A DNA stretch of 64,000 nucleotides, taken from NCBI GenBank assembly GCA_951213105.1, contig OX578152.1, positions 70,127,180 to 70,191,179 on the forward strand, read 5' to 3'. This DNA is from Amaurobius ferox. Lineage: Eukaryota > Arthropoda > Arachnida > Araneae > Amaurobiidae. The position numbers were made by a program, and so were the translations under genes. Under the pieces are notes generated by a model that worked only from the letters and a program-made list of their open reading frames with translations, did no database searches and had not been told where the DNA came from. Positions 11,472 to 23,396 of this stretch are shown here, in pieces (the stretch's first letter is position 1; each line of letters starts with the position of its first letter).

Positions 11472-14275
11472 GAAAAGATCGTATTCTCAAAAGGGTGGTT
11501 TTCAGTGGCCGAGATGTGGACCCGCAGCGGTGCTCAGAAGGTTTGGAATCAATTTAGATGCATAGTGTGTGGTGATAAAACATTTAAGGGGTTTACTTTA
11601 TAAATAAACCTTTTATGGATTTAATTATTAATCTTGATTAAAGTGATTGTGAATCATAACATTTTTACATTGATATTGTGGCCGCAAAACCCACCATTAA
11701 GTCTTTGCATGAGTTCCTTAACATAATCATTAAATCAAAACACTAGACATTGAAATCCGCATTTTTAACTTTTAGAATAAATTTTCATTTATTCGCACCT
11801 CTATTATTGTTATAATTAAAATTGCAGCAATGTATTAACAAACGATAATAGAGGAGAAAAACACCGGGTGAGATCAGGTTTTTTGATTCTTATTCCAAAG
11901 ATCAAAAATTGACCTAACATACATGAAGACTGGAACATACCTCTGTATTTCGGATCTGTTGCTAAGCATGGCTGTCGCCTGTTCCGATTCTTTTTCTGAC
12001 ATTTGGAGTCAGACTTCATCTTTTTCTATAATATTCTCAATACTGAACTGAATAACGATTCTCTCTGCATAACAATGCTTGAAATCACCACTCTCTTTCT
12101 CAACTCTTGAAATCGTGTTCATATTAGTTGACTTTTCTCCTTGTTGTCGCATCACATTGCCTGGGGTTTAGATACGCCCTCCTTACTCTCATTGGATGCT
12201 GTTCAGTGCCCTAGGAGTCGGTGCCCTTCAGTCTTGGTCCTAGGATATTTTGCCCTAACCACATCTACAATTTGTGTGAAGTGTATTTATTGGGGTTATG
12301 ACTCTCAGGGCCAAGACTATCATAAATCGATTTAGGTTCACAATGTTAATTCATGATAACACGAAGGATAAGTGGAAGGGAAAGTCAAAGTGGTGCAATG
12401 TCTTAAGCTGCGGAAGGGCGCAATCATGTTCCGCCACGGGCCGCTTTAGGCAAATGTTTAAGGCCCGAAAATATAAAGGGTTCTTTATAAAGGACCTTAT
12501 CCACATGTTTTATCATAATCTGAAATAGCTTATCTCTAACAGACCTTTTTAGAACCGAGGACTTAGCAATGTTGCCTAGGCTATTTGCAGAGATACGGAT
12601 TCGCACCCGTGCTCAGAAGGTTTGGAATCAATTTAGGGGCACATTATTAATGCATGATAACATGGGGGTAACCAGGAAGTCAAAAGGAAAAGGGAAATTC
12701 AAGGTGCTGAATTGTTTTAAGTTGCGGAAGGGCATGACCGCCATGGCCTGGCCACGGGCCGTTTTTACTATAGGCAAATGCTGAAGGCTCGTTTTTACTA
12801 TAAGCAAATGCTAGGGCCCTTTATAAAGGATTCTTTATAAAGGGCCCTATCCACATTCCTTATAATATTCTGAAATAGCTTTCCTCTAACAGACCTTTTT
12901 GGAATCGAGAACTTAGCAATGTTGCCTAGGCTATTTGCATCATCCTAATATCTCCTGTGGCATTCTAGATACATTTTTAGTTGATTTAATATTCAATTTA
13001 TAGCGATATTTTAAAAATGCGCTATGATCGGTTAAAAATGTAGATATTGAAAGGTGAAATAGATTAAAACGTAGATAAAAATAAAAAATAACAATCGAAA
13101 GTATAAGAGTTTTAATCCGATTTGTCCAACGAAGACAGTTATATTATTGAAATACTTGTTTTAAAAAGTAAAATCCCATTTTCAAAATCAAATTTCCTTA
13201 ATTTGATGTTGTAATCTGTGTCTAGTAAAAACAATTACCGTTCTTTAGTATACGATAATGAATTGACGGTACTAAAATATCTTGCCTATTTATATATATA
13301 GAAATCTATATTAATTTTTTTTTAAATTTTCGACTATATTATAGTCATTTCTATGTATTTCGCTAAAAAAAAAATTGAGATTCTACTGCATAAACTATCA
13401 GCAGTGATAGAATGTGAAAAAATGTCGTTTTTGAGTATTTTAGAGGTATTTTGTAAATAACTTAAGACCTATTAAATTTTTCTAATGTTTGAAATTTATC
13501 TGCAAATGTTCAGATCATTAGCTCACTTAGAAAAAAACCCTGAGTTTTAGGCAATTAATTTTGGTGTAATAAACAAAACACAACTTTTTCGGGCCTTTTG
13601 AAAACAATTAAAAATTAAGTTATCTACAAATGCTCAGATCGTTAACTAAGTAAAAAAAAGATCATTTATTAAGGTTCTAGTTCAAGTATTAGTTTCAAGC
13701 GGGACATGCATATATACAGACATATGTACACGTTCGGACGAAAATTAATAAAATGTATTATGACTTAAATCCATTTTTTCTCAGTTTCTTAATCCCAGAA
13801 TTAAGGAATGCATTACAAATACAAATGTCATGCGCCAAAATCCTTTCAGTTTAATCAACGCTAACATATTAATTATTCAGCATTAATTAATAGTTATGAA
13901 ATATTATTTAGAATTAATCTTTGTAGGAACGGCAAAAGCGAGATTGCAATCAATACCGGAAAAAAGATCGTAATGATTTTAGGAGAAGAAAATTATTTTT
14001 TTAAATAATCATTACATAATTAATCCCGTTTTTAAGCCCTTTTCTTATTGAATAAATAAATCTAACGCAATTGAAGCCTTAGAAGCGGAGTCATTGGGGA
14101 CGTGGTATGTATATTATAGATGTGATTAAAATCGTTTGGTGTATTAATTTTAGTGTTGAAAGAACTTTGTAGTAAGCTTTATTTTCTAATGATAGTTTCT
14201 TTCGTGGTTCGCTGTCTTATTGACACGATATGTCTTTTACAGGATCTGCTATTTTAGGAATAATGTTACCTTTTT

Positions 14276-15725
14276 TACCACTTTACAACAAAGTTGAAAA
14301 GTGTTTATGACTTTGTTCATTCTGTCTGTCTGTCTGTCTGTCTGTCGGTTAGCACGATAACTGCCGTAAAATTGACTTTCTCAAAGTGAAATTTTAGTAT
14401 GTTGTTCAGACGGTCTATCGGACCTATGGGAATATATATGAATAATATCACCCAATTAGTTTTGGATTGAACCTGGGTTGAAAAAATGAAATACATTGAA
14501 CCCTATGGGACTTAATTTTTCAAACATTTTGTTAACGGATTTTAAATTCACAAACTGCTTCGAAAGATGTAGGAAATATTCAAATTATCCCATAAAATAT
14601 ATAAAAAAAAAATTCAGCAAAATATATTCAGTAGTTTTTTAATTAAAAATTAAAATAATAATTATACCTCTAATATGAAGCGATCACGTTGCCATTATAT
14701 GAAGAGATCACGTGACCCACTTCAAAATAAAATATGGCATCCATCTTGTGTCAAAATCGAAAATTTTAAAGTTCTTTTTAATTCATATTTAGTGTTGTAT
14801 CCGTCCTAAAACCGCTTTATTTTTGCTTAAATTCTGTGCATCTACATACTGAAACAACGCAATTACAATAAATTTGAATTTTTAATGATCATCCAAATTT
14901 GATTATTTCTACAGCGAAGCCTACTTTTCACTTATGGAAAAACTAAACAGCAAAATATGAAGAGTGAGTTGTGTAAGAATTGCTGCATTTCTTTAACGCA
15001 AAATTATTTAGCTCATGGAGTCTGCAATATAGCTGATATGAATGAAATATTCATTAATTTTACTTAGAGAACCAGACGATTTTTTCGATGAAGTTTTAAG
15101 CATAGAGTTAAATTACTTGTACCTCCATGGTTTTAAGTTTTTAAATAAAATAAATCATTATCATATTGTGATGAATGAAAGGATTGGTAAAATGTTTATG
15201 AATGAAATGCTGCTTTTATATAGAGGCGTTTTATATTTCGATGACGTCATTTGAATAAATTTTAGTTGTTTTCGATGAAGTTTTCAAATATAATAAATTA
15301 TTGTAGTATTATGATAATTTTAAAAATATTACCGAGGAATATATCTCATTTTAGAGATGTTTAAACCAGGCAATTTATATTTCATTGCCTTCATTTGAAT
15401 GAAGTTCATTTTTTTCGATGAAGTTTTAAATTTTCCAATATAATAAATTAATGTAGTATTGTGATAATTTTGAAAATATCACCGAGGAATGTATCGCATG
15501 TTAGAGATGTTTAAATCAGACAATTTATATTTCAATGCCGTGATTTGAATGAAGTTCATTTTTTTCGATAAAGTTTTAAGTTTTCAAATATAATAAATTA
15601 ATATAAAATTGTGATTATTTTTGAAATATTACCGAGGAATGTATCGCATTTTTAGAGATGTTTAAATAAAATTGCATTGGAGCTGGAAAGTGTTTTATAA
15701 TCAATGCTTTATGCATGATTGATCT
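14276..15725 (-). mobile_element. H3 hairpin-ended element, copy 1
   Basis: A stem-loop at 14279-14303 (CACTTTACAAC / GTTGAAAAGTG) is followed by TTATGACTTTGTTCATT and a CTGT microsatellite (about 14322-14346). A long AT-rich body follows, ending near ATGCTTTATGCATGATTGATC. Copy B of the mosaic repeat lacks this whole block around 26.77-26.79 kb, which brackets the insertion. Internally a ~148-bp module is repeated (see 15222-15665). The same family occurs at 41979-42905 and 60180-61600. No protein-coding capacity recognised. Confidence 0.6.
15222..15665 (+). repeat. ~148-bp tandem module inside H3 copy 1
   Basis: The block TTTTTCGATGAAGTTTTAA ... ATAATAAATTA..GTAGTATTGTGATAATTTT ... ACCGAGGAATGTATCGCATTTTAGAGATGTTTAAA is present about three times at a spacing of about 145-148 bp. 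The H3 copy at 41979-42905 has only one such module, so copy number varies between elements. Confidence 0.6.
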
Positions 15726-15870
15726 TTTTTGTTATACAAATGTAATAATTATCATCAAATTTTCTGGACAATTATTATTTTCCATGGATTAGCGGAAGAC
15801 TCGAATTAATGTCCTGATGAATTAATGCTACCTGATCTTTAGGAGTCAGTTAATTGCTTTCTGATACTAT

Positions 15871-16470
15871 TGTTACCAAGTATCCTCTTAAATCGTGGGT
15901 GTGCTCTCAGAATACAAGAATCAGCCCAGATTTCTGGATAACTAACACGTTTATTCACAAGCACAGAGTAAACAGGAACAACACTTTAATGTCACACACA
16001 GTCAAACAGCACTTTAACGCTCCTAATTTCACAAAACAACCGATTCTATACTCAAAACATTGAGGTATTTAATTTCACAAAATAGCCGCTACTATTCTTA
16101 AAATATTGACGGAATATTGACACAGTAGTTCGTATCTTAGTCCTCTGGACGAGTCGGACGGTCTGGGTCTTCAACAGTAGTTCGTATCACGTCAACTGCT
16201 TTCCAGCTAAGTGATGACTCCTTTTATAGACTTTCTACAGAAATTTCTGGAAATCTCTCATATCGCGTAGAATATTGGTTATTTCGAGGTGTTTCTCGAA
16301 CCCTCGATAAGGCGCCAAATGTCGCCAAATTGGCGATAAATTGCCAAATAATGCAACTCTACTCCGAATTTTATCATCTGGCAACCTACATTCACGTCAT
16401 AGGAAAGGTTGGTGTACGTGTATTTTCTCCGTCTGTCCCTTGAAAGAGACGAAAAAGAAACGTCTAAATC
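15871..16470 (+). repeat. LTR-like block, degraded copy A
   Basis: Begins TGTTACCAAG just after CTAT and is alignable with the better-preserved block at 26927-27414. Its right end (expected GTAACA) is not recognisable. The left flank is the same in both copies, so one ancestral insertion was duplicated with its surroundings rather than two independent insertions having occurred. It contains a 37-bp SINE scrap. Confidence 0.5.
16137..16173 (+). mobile_element. 37-bp SINE tail scrap with target-site duplication
   Basis: Only GAGTCGGACGGTCTGGGTCT and a few flanking bases of the SINE 3' end are present. The insert is bounded by exact 15-bp direct repeats ACAGTAGTTCGTATC (16122-16136 and 16174-16188). 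The related block in copy B lacks the insert. This is an extremely 5'-truncated retroposition event. Confidence 0.8.
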
Positions 16471-16479
16471 TTGACAGTT

Positions 16480-17340
16480 TGTTAAAAAAATTCATAAATC
16501 GTGGATTTCTTATTTTGTTTTGTTTTGTATTTTCCATATGAAACAACTGTATTAAATTAAGTGGTTGACTAAAGTATGAATACTTCAGTTATACATTGGA
16601 AATTTAAATATTTGCTTATACTTGTGACTTGGCCTATAAGTAATGAATGACAAAAATATCAAATCTTGAAATTCTGTTCATAAATTTAAAAATCACGAAA
16701 TATTTTGTTCTAATTAATCTTTCAGCTATAACTTGCGAACTACAAAACACACAAATATTTGTTTTTTTACCACTATGAAAAAAAAAACCACGAAAAGCTT
16801 CTTAATAGTTTTTAATTAAATATATTTATACACAATTAATCGTTTTTGAAATATTTTAATTTATAATGATAGCAGACGATATTTTAATTATATTTTTTTC
16901 AATGAATTGATTTATAGTTTTTGATTCCATAGTGGTACCCATGGTAACCGAGTTACAGTTACGTTTCAGATACTGAATTTATGTGTCGACCATATTCCAA
17001 TTTAAGCTATTGAAAAATAATGCTGTTAAAATTGTATTTAATGGTTTCTTGCTTAAAATGTCTGAAAACGTTGAAAATAAGGCAAGATACAGTGATGGGA
17101 GATGACATATTGTTTTGCATGCCGCAATTTCCATATCAACAGAACTATAAAATATCCGCCATTTTTATACTTTATAATTTGAAACGGATTTTGATATTCA
17201 GAACTTTTATTAATCGGGTAAGTATTACATTTATTGACTACTATCCCGCTAAAGACATGGGGATAGTGCAAACATTAATGTGCCTACATTAATGGCTAGT
17301 AATGTAAACACAAAAGAAAAACATGAGCAACGTATAAAAG
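16480..17340. other. AT-rich intergenic DNA, no gene seen
   Basis: Short open frames on both strands around 17020-17290 overlap each other and have no recognisable motif. No element boundary identified. Confidence 0.45.
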
Positions 17341-18219
17341 CACAATAATTGTTTTTAAACGTTGCTCACGTTTATCTTATACTGTGTGTAAAAAGTGTAT
17401 TGCACTTATTAATGTATGCACATGCTTGTACATTAATAATTATGCGCATGAATTACAATAAGTAAAAAATCTGATGTGGGCAGCAGACGACTTTCCTTAT
17501 ATAATACAATGAATTTACTACTTTTACAGTTAAAGAAATGGTATTCTTATAGTAGATATTTATATTCTTTCCAACATATTGAATTTTCTTCAATTAGTCG
17601 TCATTTTCATTGATGTAGCGTCATTTTTATCCATTTGGCGAGATTTTCGTTAATTTGGCAACATTTAAAAAGTCGCCAAGTTGGCGACATTCCACCAAAT
17701 TTGTCGCCAATGTCTCGCTAAGTGTTATGGATGGAGAAATAAGTTATTCTTACAGCAGATAAATGACTATTGGCGTTCAAATACAAAAGTATCTTTTCTA
17801 TTGAATGGAACGAGTTGAATCTACGAGAATGATATCACCAAATTTATCGCATGATATTACATATGAAAAGTGAACATGTTTCTTAAGAGTTAATATTTTT
17901 TTAATTTTACTTGATTTTTTGATAAATTTATTTGAAAAATGTGCAATATCTCGAGAACATGCTAGCGTCCTACAGTTTGTGTCAATCGTTTTCTAAGGAA
18001 AAATTACATAAGAAATTTATATTTGCGTAACTTCATTAGAGGTTTTGATTTTTTGATGATTTTTTCAAATTTTCACTCGAAAATTTGGGGGGTTCTGAAC
18101 ATTCGATTGCGTTTAAAAACAATAGACTTCCAGTATTCACGGATTGTGATTTTTGTACCAAATTTCATTCGAATTGCTCCATTCGTTCGTGAGCTATCGT
18201 CTCCACAAACTCACTGACA

Positions 18220-18265
<46 letters not shown>

Positions 18266-18640
18266 TCACCTCAAAAATGTTCGATTCGTGATCAGGGTGC
18301 TTGCAACGTGCTCTCCCGTCGAAAACTCGAATTTCGACCCCGTTACAATATTTTCCTTATACATTATGTATATAAGGAAAGTAACGAGATGTATAAAAGC
18401 AAGATAATTATATAAAATTATTTAAAGAAATAAATACGCCTTTACACAATTAACATAATAGCACAATTCGCACTATAGAGCACAATTAACACAATAATGC
18501 CTTTATACTTTGCTCAAGTTTTTCTTAACCGTCACACAAAGTGTATTGTATTTTTTAATGTATACACATGTTTGTGCGGAAATAAGTATGCGCATTAGTG
18601 ACAATAAGTAACCAAAAAATCCAGATAAATTATATAAAAT
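17340..18640 (+). repeat. Short direct duplication flanking an H1 insertion
   Basis: Sequence at about 17385-17463 (AAAGTGTATTG...CATGC..GTACATTAATAA...ACAATAAGTAA) recurs at about 18538-18611. The following block, TAATTATATAAAATTATTTAAAGAAATAAAT, occurs at 18402-18432 and again at 18629-18658. The second copy provides the empty site for H1 copy 2. Confidence 0.55.
17465..18383 (+). mobile_element. H1 hairpin-ended element, copy 2
   Basis: Starts AAAAATCTGATGTGGGCAG and ends in the stem-loop CTTTCCTTATAC...GTATATAAGGAAAG at about 18353-18380. An AC microsatellite occupies about 18221-18260. The neighbouring duplication around 18.6 kb gives a pre-insertion site containing ACAATAAGTAACC. GTAA occurs both just left of the element and as its last four bases, so a short duplication cannot be separated from the element end. 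No open frame belongs to the element. Confidence 0.65.
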
Positions 18641-20190
18641 TATTTAAAGAAATAAATGTGCTTTTCTTTTATAAGGCCGTTCTTAAAATTAAGCAGATAA
18701 CGACATATATTTAATATTTTCTCACTTAACCATGAACAATCTTTATCCTCAATACGAACACTTTATTTATTTATTTATTTATTTTTTGCGAATTTTAATT
18801 TTTCTTTTACTTCTAAACAGTTCCCTGTTAAATGACAAAAGTCGCTTCACTGTATTCCACAGCGCTTAGAATTTTATCATCCGTGGGCAGGATTGGAAAC
18901 GTTCGCTATGATTACTGTATTCGAGGTTACACCAATTATATCGGGAAAATTTTAAAATTTTTGTTTTGATGCGTTTTGTGCACATAGTTCATTTCATTAC
19001 GTGCACTGTATTGATGAGCGACATTTACAGCGGAACCGTAGTCCGCGAGTGGTGGTGGCTGATCAGTTTAGCACTGCCTTGCTTTAATAAGGCGTTAATC
19101 CAAAAGGCTCACAGAAATCGGATGAAATTGCTCCTAACATAAGAATGTACTGCGTAATTAATTTACCTGCACACAACACAACGGTAAATCATGAGAACAT
19201 CGCGAACAGCCCAAATCCATTATAACCTGGCAGTAAATAAATATTATTTACGCTATAGTGCGGATTTCCTCATTTATTTGTACCGAAACAGAAATTGCAA
19301 TACACTGTATCTTCTTCATGGTGAAATAATTTAGTAATGCAACTGAGAAACTGAGAAAATAACACCAATGAAGAAGGTAGTTGCTCTTAGAAACATGTGT
19401 TCATAAACGCAGACTTGAAGAATTATTGAGTTGTTCCGGAAATTTTAAATCAAATGACCCATGCATTTTTCAAAAGATTTAAGTTTAATTTTAAATTTCA
19501 TTCAGTCAGATTATCTGAACCAATAAGACGCCTGAAATGCTAAAATGAACAAATTACAGTTAAGTGCAGAAAGATATTTTTTTACCTAGAAAATTATTAG
19601 TTTCATTTATTTTGCTTTTGTTGTCACAACATTATTATAATACAATACACAGATACTGTGTGAATTTCGAACTCACTTTATACGAATAACAAACATTTTT
19701 TATAATAATTTTATCTTTATAAAAATAACAAAAAGTATAAAATTCAATTTTAGGTATTTGTACTAATGTGAAAAATGTCAACAAATTGCTCTTTAAATCA
19801 TTTCTGAATTAAAATCTTGTATTCAGAATACAATAAACAGTTTAAGGGGCAAATCATTTGAGCAGAATAAGGAATGGAAAAAAAAGAACTTAATTTCCTT
19901 TTCTGAACAAAATGGATTTATAAAATACCATTTCTTAGTGCTGAATATATAGAAAATATAATTTCCAATTCGTGGTAAATAAGCAATATTTGGAGTTATT
20001 AATTTCGAAATTTTATAATAATCCTCTCAAAAAGAAATTAAAGTCTCTCGTGTTGAGATAATAAACAGACAGACAGTAGCACAACTTAAAATTTTATTTA
20101 TATACATAACAAACATTTTGCATTTAAGCAATAGCTTTTTTTTTGTAGTCTATATTTCGGGTCTTCTTATTAGGGACAGAAATAAAGAGA
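18640..20190. other. Intergenic DNA, slightly GC-richer at 18.88-19.26 kb
   Basis: A TTTA repeat lies near 18763-18784. The stretch at about 18880-19260 is less AT-rich than its surroundings, but I found no long frame, RNA fold or splice-bounded exon that would support a gene. Confidence 0.4.
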
Positions 20191-21298
20191 GATATTTACT
20201 TGATGTCCCTTGAGCAGTCAACATACAGTTGGACATGCGAAAAGCAAGGTCTATGCCCATAATACTGAATCTCTGCTCTTGCTTCTGTCTGCCCTTATTT
20301 ATAGAACTTCCATAATTTTAGAGAGAGAGAGAGACACAAACAGCGATCGGGTCGCGTTATTAGACATTGTATTTATTGTAGAGAGACGCTGGTTCTTAAG
20401 GTTTCTCGCTAAGGCGTTTCTCTTTGTGATAAAACATGTTGTCCAGCGCCGTGATGTCATGATCGAATATAAAACTCTTAAATATACAGGCTGCTTTCTC
20501 AGGCATGTTGAAGACAAGTCGGGTTTCTGCAAGTACATGGGTTACTATATTTGTTACCATACAAGTATGTATGCGCCTGTACCAATGACCCCTTCGTCTA
20601 TTTATAAACCATTTCTTTCTTCTTTCTCCTTTCTTCCTTTCTTTTTTCTTCTTTTCGAAATAATCTAAAACACTTTCTAGAATAACTACAGCAGTTCGGT
20701 GTGGAAGACTCACCCATAATTATTTCAAAAACACTTCCTAAAGTGAAAATACAAACAGAGTTAACGCTAATGGATTACACTTCCCGCTGGTGTGGGCTTC
20801 AATATGCCTGACGAAGTTTTTCTGTAATCACATGTAGGCAGATAAACGAAGAACACAGTACCAGAGTAAAACTTTTGATGTTATTGTCACTTTTTGTAAA
20901 TTAAATAATACATTTATGAACAAATTGTATTTTTACTGAACTCCAAAAGTTAAGCACGAAATGCGAATTGTCACATAGCGGGAAATGCTTAGATTTTATT
21001 GCTCGAACCTTCATGTAGTCCTCCAGTTGAACATGCAATTATCGAAATGCGCGCCCTCGACAAGGGATTGACTTTACTCATTAGACATGCAAATTAGACG
21101 TTCGGTAAAAACAATGCGTCTGCGTCAAAGACGTCCATTACGACAAGAACATTTGTTGAAAAAAGTTGGAAAAGCATGTGCCAGAGGCGCATGGACGATT
21201 TGCAACGGTGGCTTGCTGTTGGCATGGTTGAATCTGTTGTTTCACGGGGAATTTTTTTTTACCAGCACCATTCCACCATTTCTCGTTTGTGAACATAA
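20190..21298. other. Unassigned sequence with a 152-codon open frame (20210-20668, plus)
   Basis: The longest non-repetitive plus-strand frame in the window runs 20210-20668. Its translation starts MSSQHTVGHAKSKVYAHN and ends in a low-complexity Ser/Phe/Leu stretch read from a TTTCTTTC pyrimidine tract. It has hydrophobic patches but no domain I recognise, and an AG microsatellite is embedded near 20322. An antisense frame overlaps it. TATTTATAG at 20297-20305 could be a TATA-like element, for instance of a solo LTR, but I found no matching LTR ends. Most likely not a gene. Confidence 0.3.
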
Positions 21299-21760
21299 TT
21301 TCAAATGAGTGGAATCGTGACGAGGCCTTCCAATGACTGGTACATAGCTATACTGAGATACAATCATCTAGTGACAGCACCAACTCTATCAGCTGTTGTT
21401 ACAGATACCATAGTAGGGCCGATATCGACCAGAACTTTCAAACGAGTAGAATCGTCACGAGGAAACAGTCAACTTTCGTTAACTTTCAAAATTATCAACT
21501 TTCAAAATCCTCAACTTTCAAAAGTTTCAATTTTAAAGAATTTCAATTTTTCAAATTTTCAATATTTTTTTTCAAATTTCTATTCGTTTTAATTTAAAAT
21601 TTTCAATTTTCGAAATCGTGTTTCAATTTTCAATATCGTCAACTTTCAAAATTTTCAATTTTCAAAAAAGTTTCAACTTTTAAAAAATTTTAATTTTCAA
21701 TTTTCAATTTCAATTTTTAAAATCGTCAACTTTCAAACGAGGGGAATCGTCAAGAGGCCT
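21299..21760 (+). repeat. TTTCAA-rich minisatellite bounded by a repeated ~28-bp motif
   Basis: About 21470-21730 consists largely of permutations of CAACTTTCAAAATTTTCAA. A motif of the form TTTCAAACGAGTGGAATCGT..CGAGG occurs at about 21299, 21437 and 21732, the last two bracketing the array. The composition gives accidental open frames and no coding signal. Confidence 0.65.
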
Positions 21761-21875
21761 GATTTGGGACGTCTTAAGGTGCTTTCCCACTCACCACATC
21801 GCAATGGTAGAAAGTTCACGGCAATCCTGGAGGTACATGCAAGTCTTTGCCGTGCGGTAACCCGTCACCACAATC

Positions 21876-21892
21876 CCCCCCCCCCCCCCCCG
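21876..21892 (+). repeat. Poly-C run followed by poly-A
   Basis: A run of about 17 C is immediately followed by GAAAAAAAAAAAG, giving an abrupt homopolymer switch. Overlapping minus-strand frames are Gly/Phe runs created by it and are not genes. Confidence 0.8.
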
Positions 21893-23396
21893 AAAAAAAA
21901 AAAGAAAAAACGAACCATGTAGTGCTCTGTAGGCCCAAATCCAGCCTTCGAATTTCGCTTGACCTTTTCTGAAAAATTCTCTCCCCAGCAGCCCACACAA
22001 AGAAGGAAGTCATTGAATAGCTGGCTCATGTGGCTCTAGTGGATATAACAGTCACCGGATTTTTTTCTTTATACACTATTCCAATAATGTGTTTTGTGTG
22101 ATAATTTCTTATGCAAAATCCGTATCAAATCAGGGAAATACCTTATTACTTTAAATACCTTATTTGTTTAGGGGCACTAGATAATAAGAGAATGAACGTC
22201 GGTGCCAAGATTATATCAGGATCTCAGGGCGCCATATTCCATATTAAGAATCACTTGGCATTATTCATAATATTTGTCCTCTATAAACATCCTTCTGTTG
22301 GAGCAATTTAGTTGTAAATAAAATATTTACATGTACACATTTTGTATCATTAAAGTTTGCATTACTAAATAATTCATCCGAACATTTTCTGTGAAATTTG
22401 CAGTCATCCAGTGCAAAATTTAATGAATTATGTTCGATTTATTGTTCTGTGATTGGAGGGTATTTTATATATCCACTGTAATATTTGTAAAATCGGCGTA
22501 CTTTATTTTTGTGTATGCCCAGGAAAGATTTGCGAAGGCTCTGCCCCCTATAAGAAATTAAACAAATTAAAATTCTCAATAATTGTGTTCAATTATAGAA
22601 AATAAGCACGATTTAGAAAATATTTACGGAATTTAATTATAAGTATCCGAGATATGTAAATATGTGTATAATAAATTGTATGTGTATAAATATCCACGCC
22701 CACTTTCGTCTCCTCCCATTTTCAGCATTTGTGGATTTCATAGGGAATTTAAATAGTGATTATTTGCAATAAACATGAAAGCGGATCACACTTTAAGCAG
22801 ATAGTCTGATTCCAAATCGCTGTTTCCGCAGGCTCTAATGGGACCAAAGCAAAATGTAGAAATTGAAGTAACCTTTCAATGCCAATTTCATATTTGCCTT
22901 ATTTCTGCCATTTCAAATTTCATTTTATTTTATTTATAACTTTACAGGAACCACAGGAATGTATTTCTTAAAGAATATAAGATTCTTTACGGAGTATGAG
23001 ATTATAAACCATATAGAAATTTTATATTTGCGTACAATTCATACATACCAATAATATTTTAAAAATTATTTTATAATAATTATGAATTTGTTTAACAGAT
23101 ATTAGCATTTAATTTAATTTGAAATATCTAAATCTAGAAAGCTGCTCTGAATAAGACCGCAGTCGATTGTGAAAATCAGACATTTCAGAGCTGTCCTAAG
23201 GCGGCGCTCGCATTCTAACTGTGAAATGACACCTGAAATATATTTTTATATTTCGTAAATCCATCACACTTTTAAAGAAAAAATCTAAACAAATGAAATT
23301 ATTTTAATTTTCTACAATTTCTGAATAAAGTTCTAACAAATGAACAACATTTAAGTATGAATTATAACAGGAGTCGATTGATATGTTTTTAATTGT

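Larger units (their letters stand above)
10450..16470 (+). repeat. Mosaic segmental repeat, copy A
   Basis: Blocks occur in the same order as in copy B (22.1-27.4 kb). The CGCTGTTTCCGCAGG..AAATGTAGAAATTGAAGTAA block (10.47 kb; also 22.82 and 29.42 kb) is followed by the CAGAAGGTTTGGAATCAATTTA block (11.54 and 12.61 kb; also 25.14 and 30.29 kb). Then comes a long block at 12.93-14.27 kb matching 25.43-26.77 kb, and an LTR-like block from 15.87 kb. Copy A differs from B by a 5'-truncated SINE (11254-11471), an H3 element (14.28-15.72 kb) and a 37-bp SINE scrap (16137-16173). The GGTTTGGAATC block is locally duplicated here. Confidence 0.65.

Noticed and set aside
20210..20668. 152-codon open frame as a host gene
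   Set aside because: No recognisable domain, ends in low-complexity pyrimidine-tract translation, contains an AG microsatellite, and has an overlapping antisense frame of similar length.
21087..21308. Possible Tc1-type transposase N-terminal piece (RRPLRQ...)
   Set aside because: Only a few basic residues resemble the family; no catalytic motif follows and the order of motifs does not fit.
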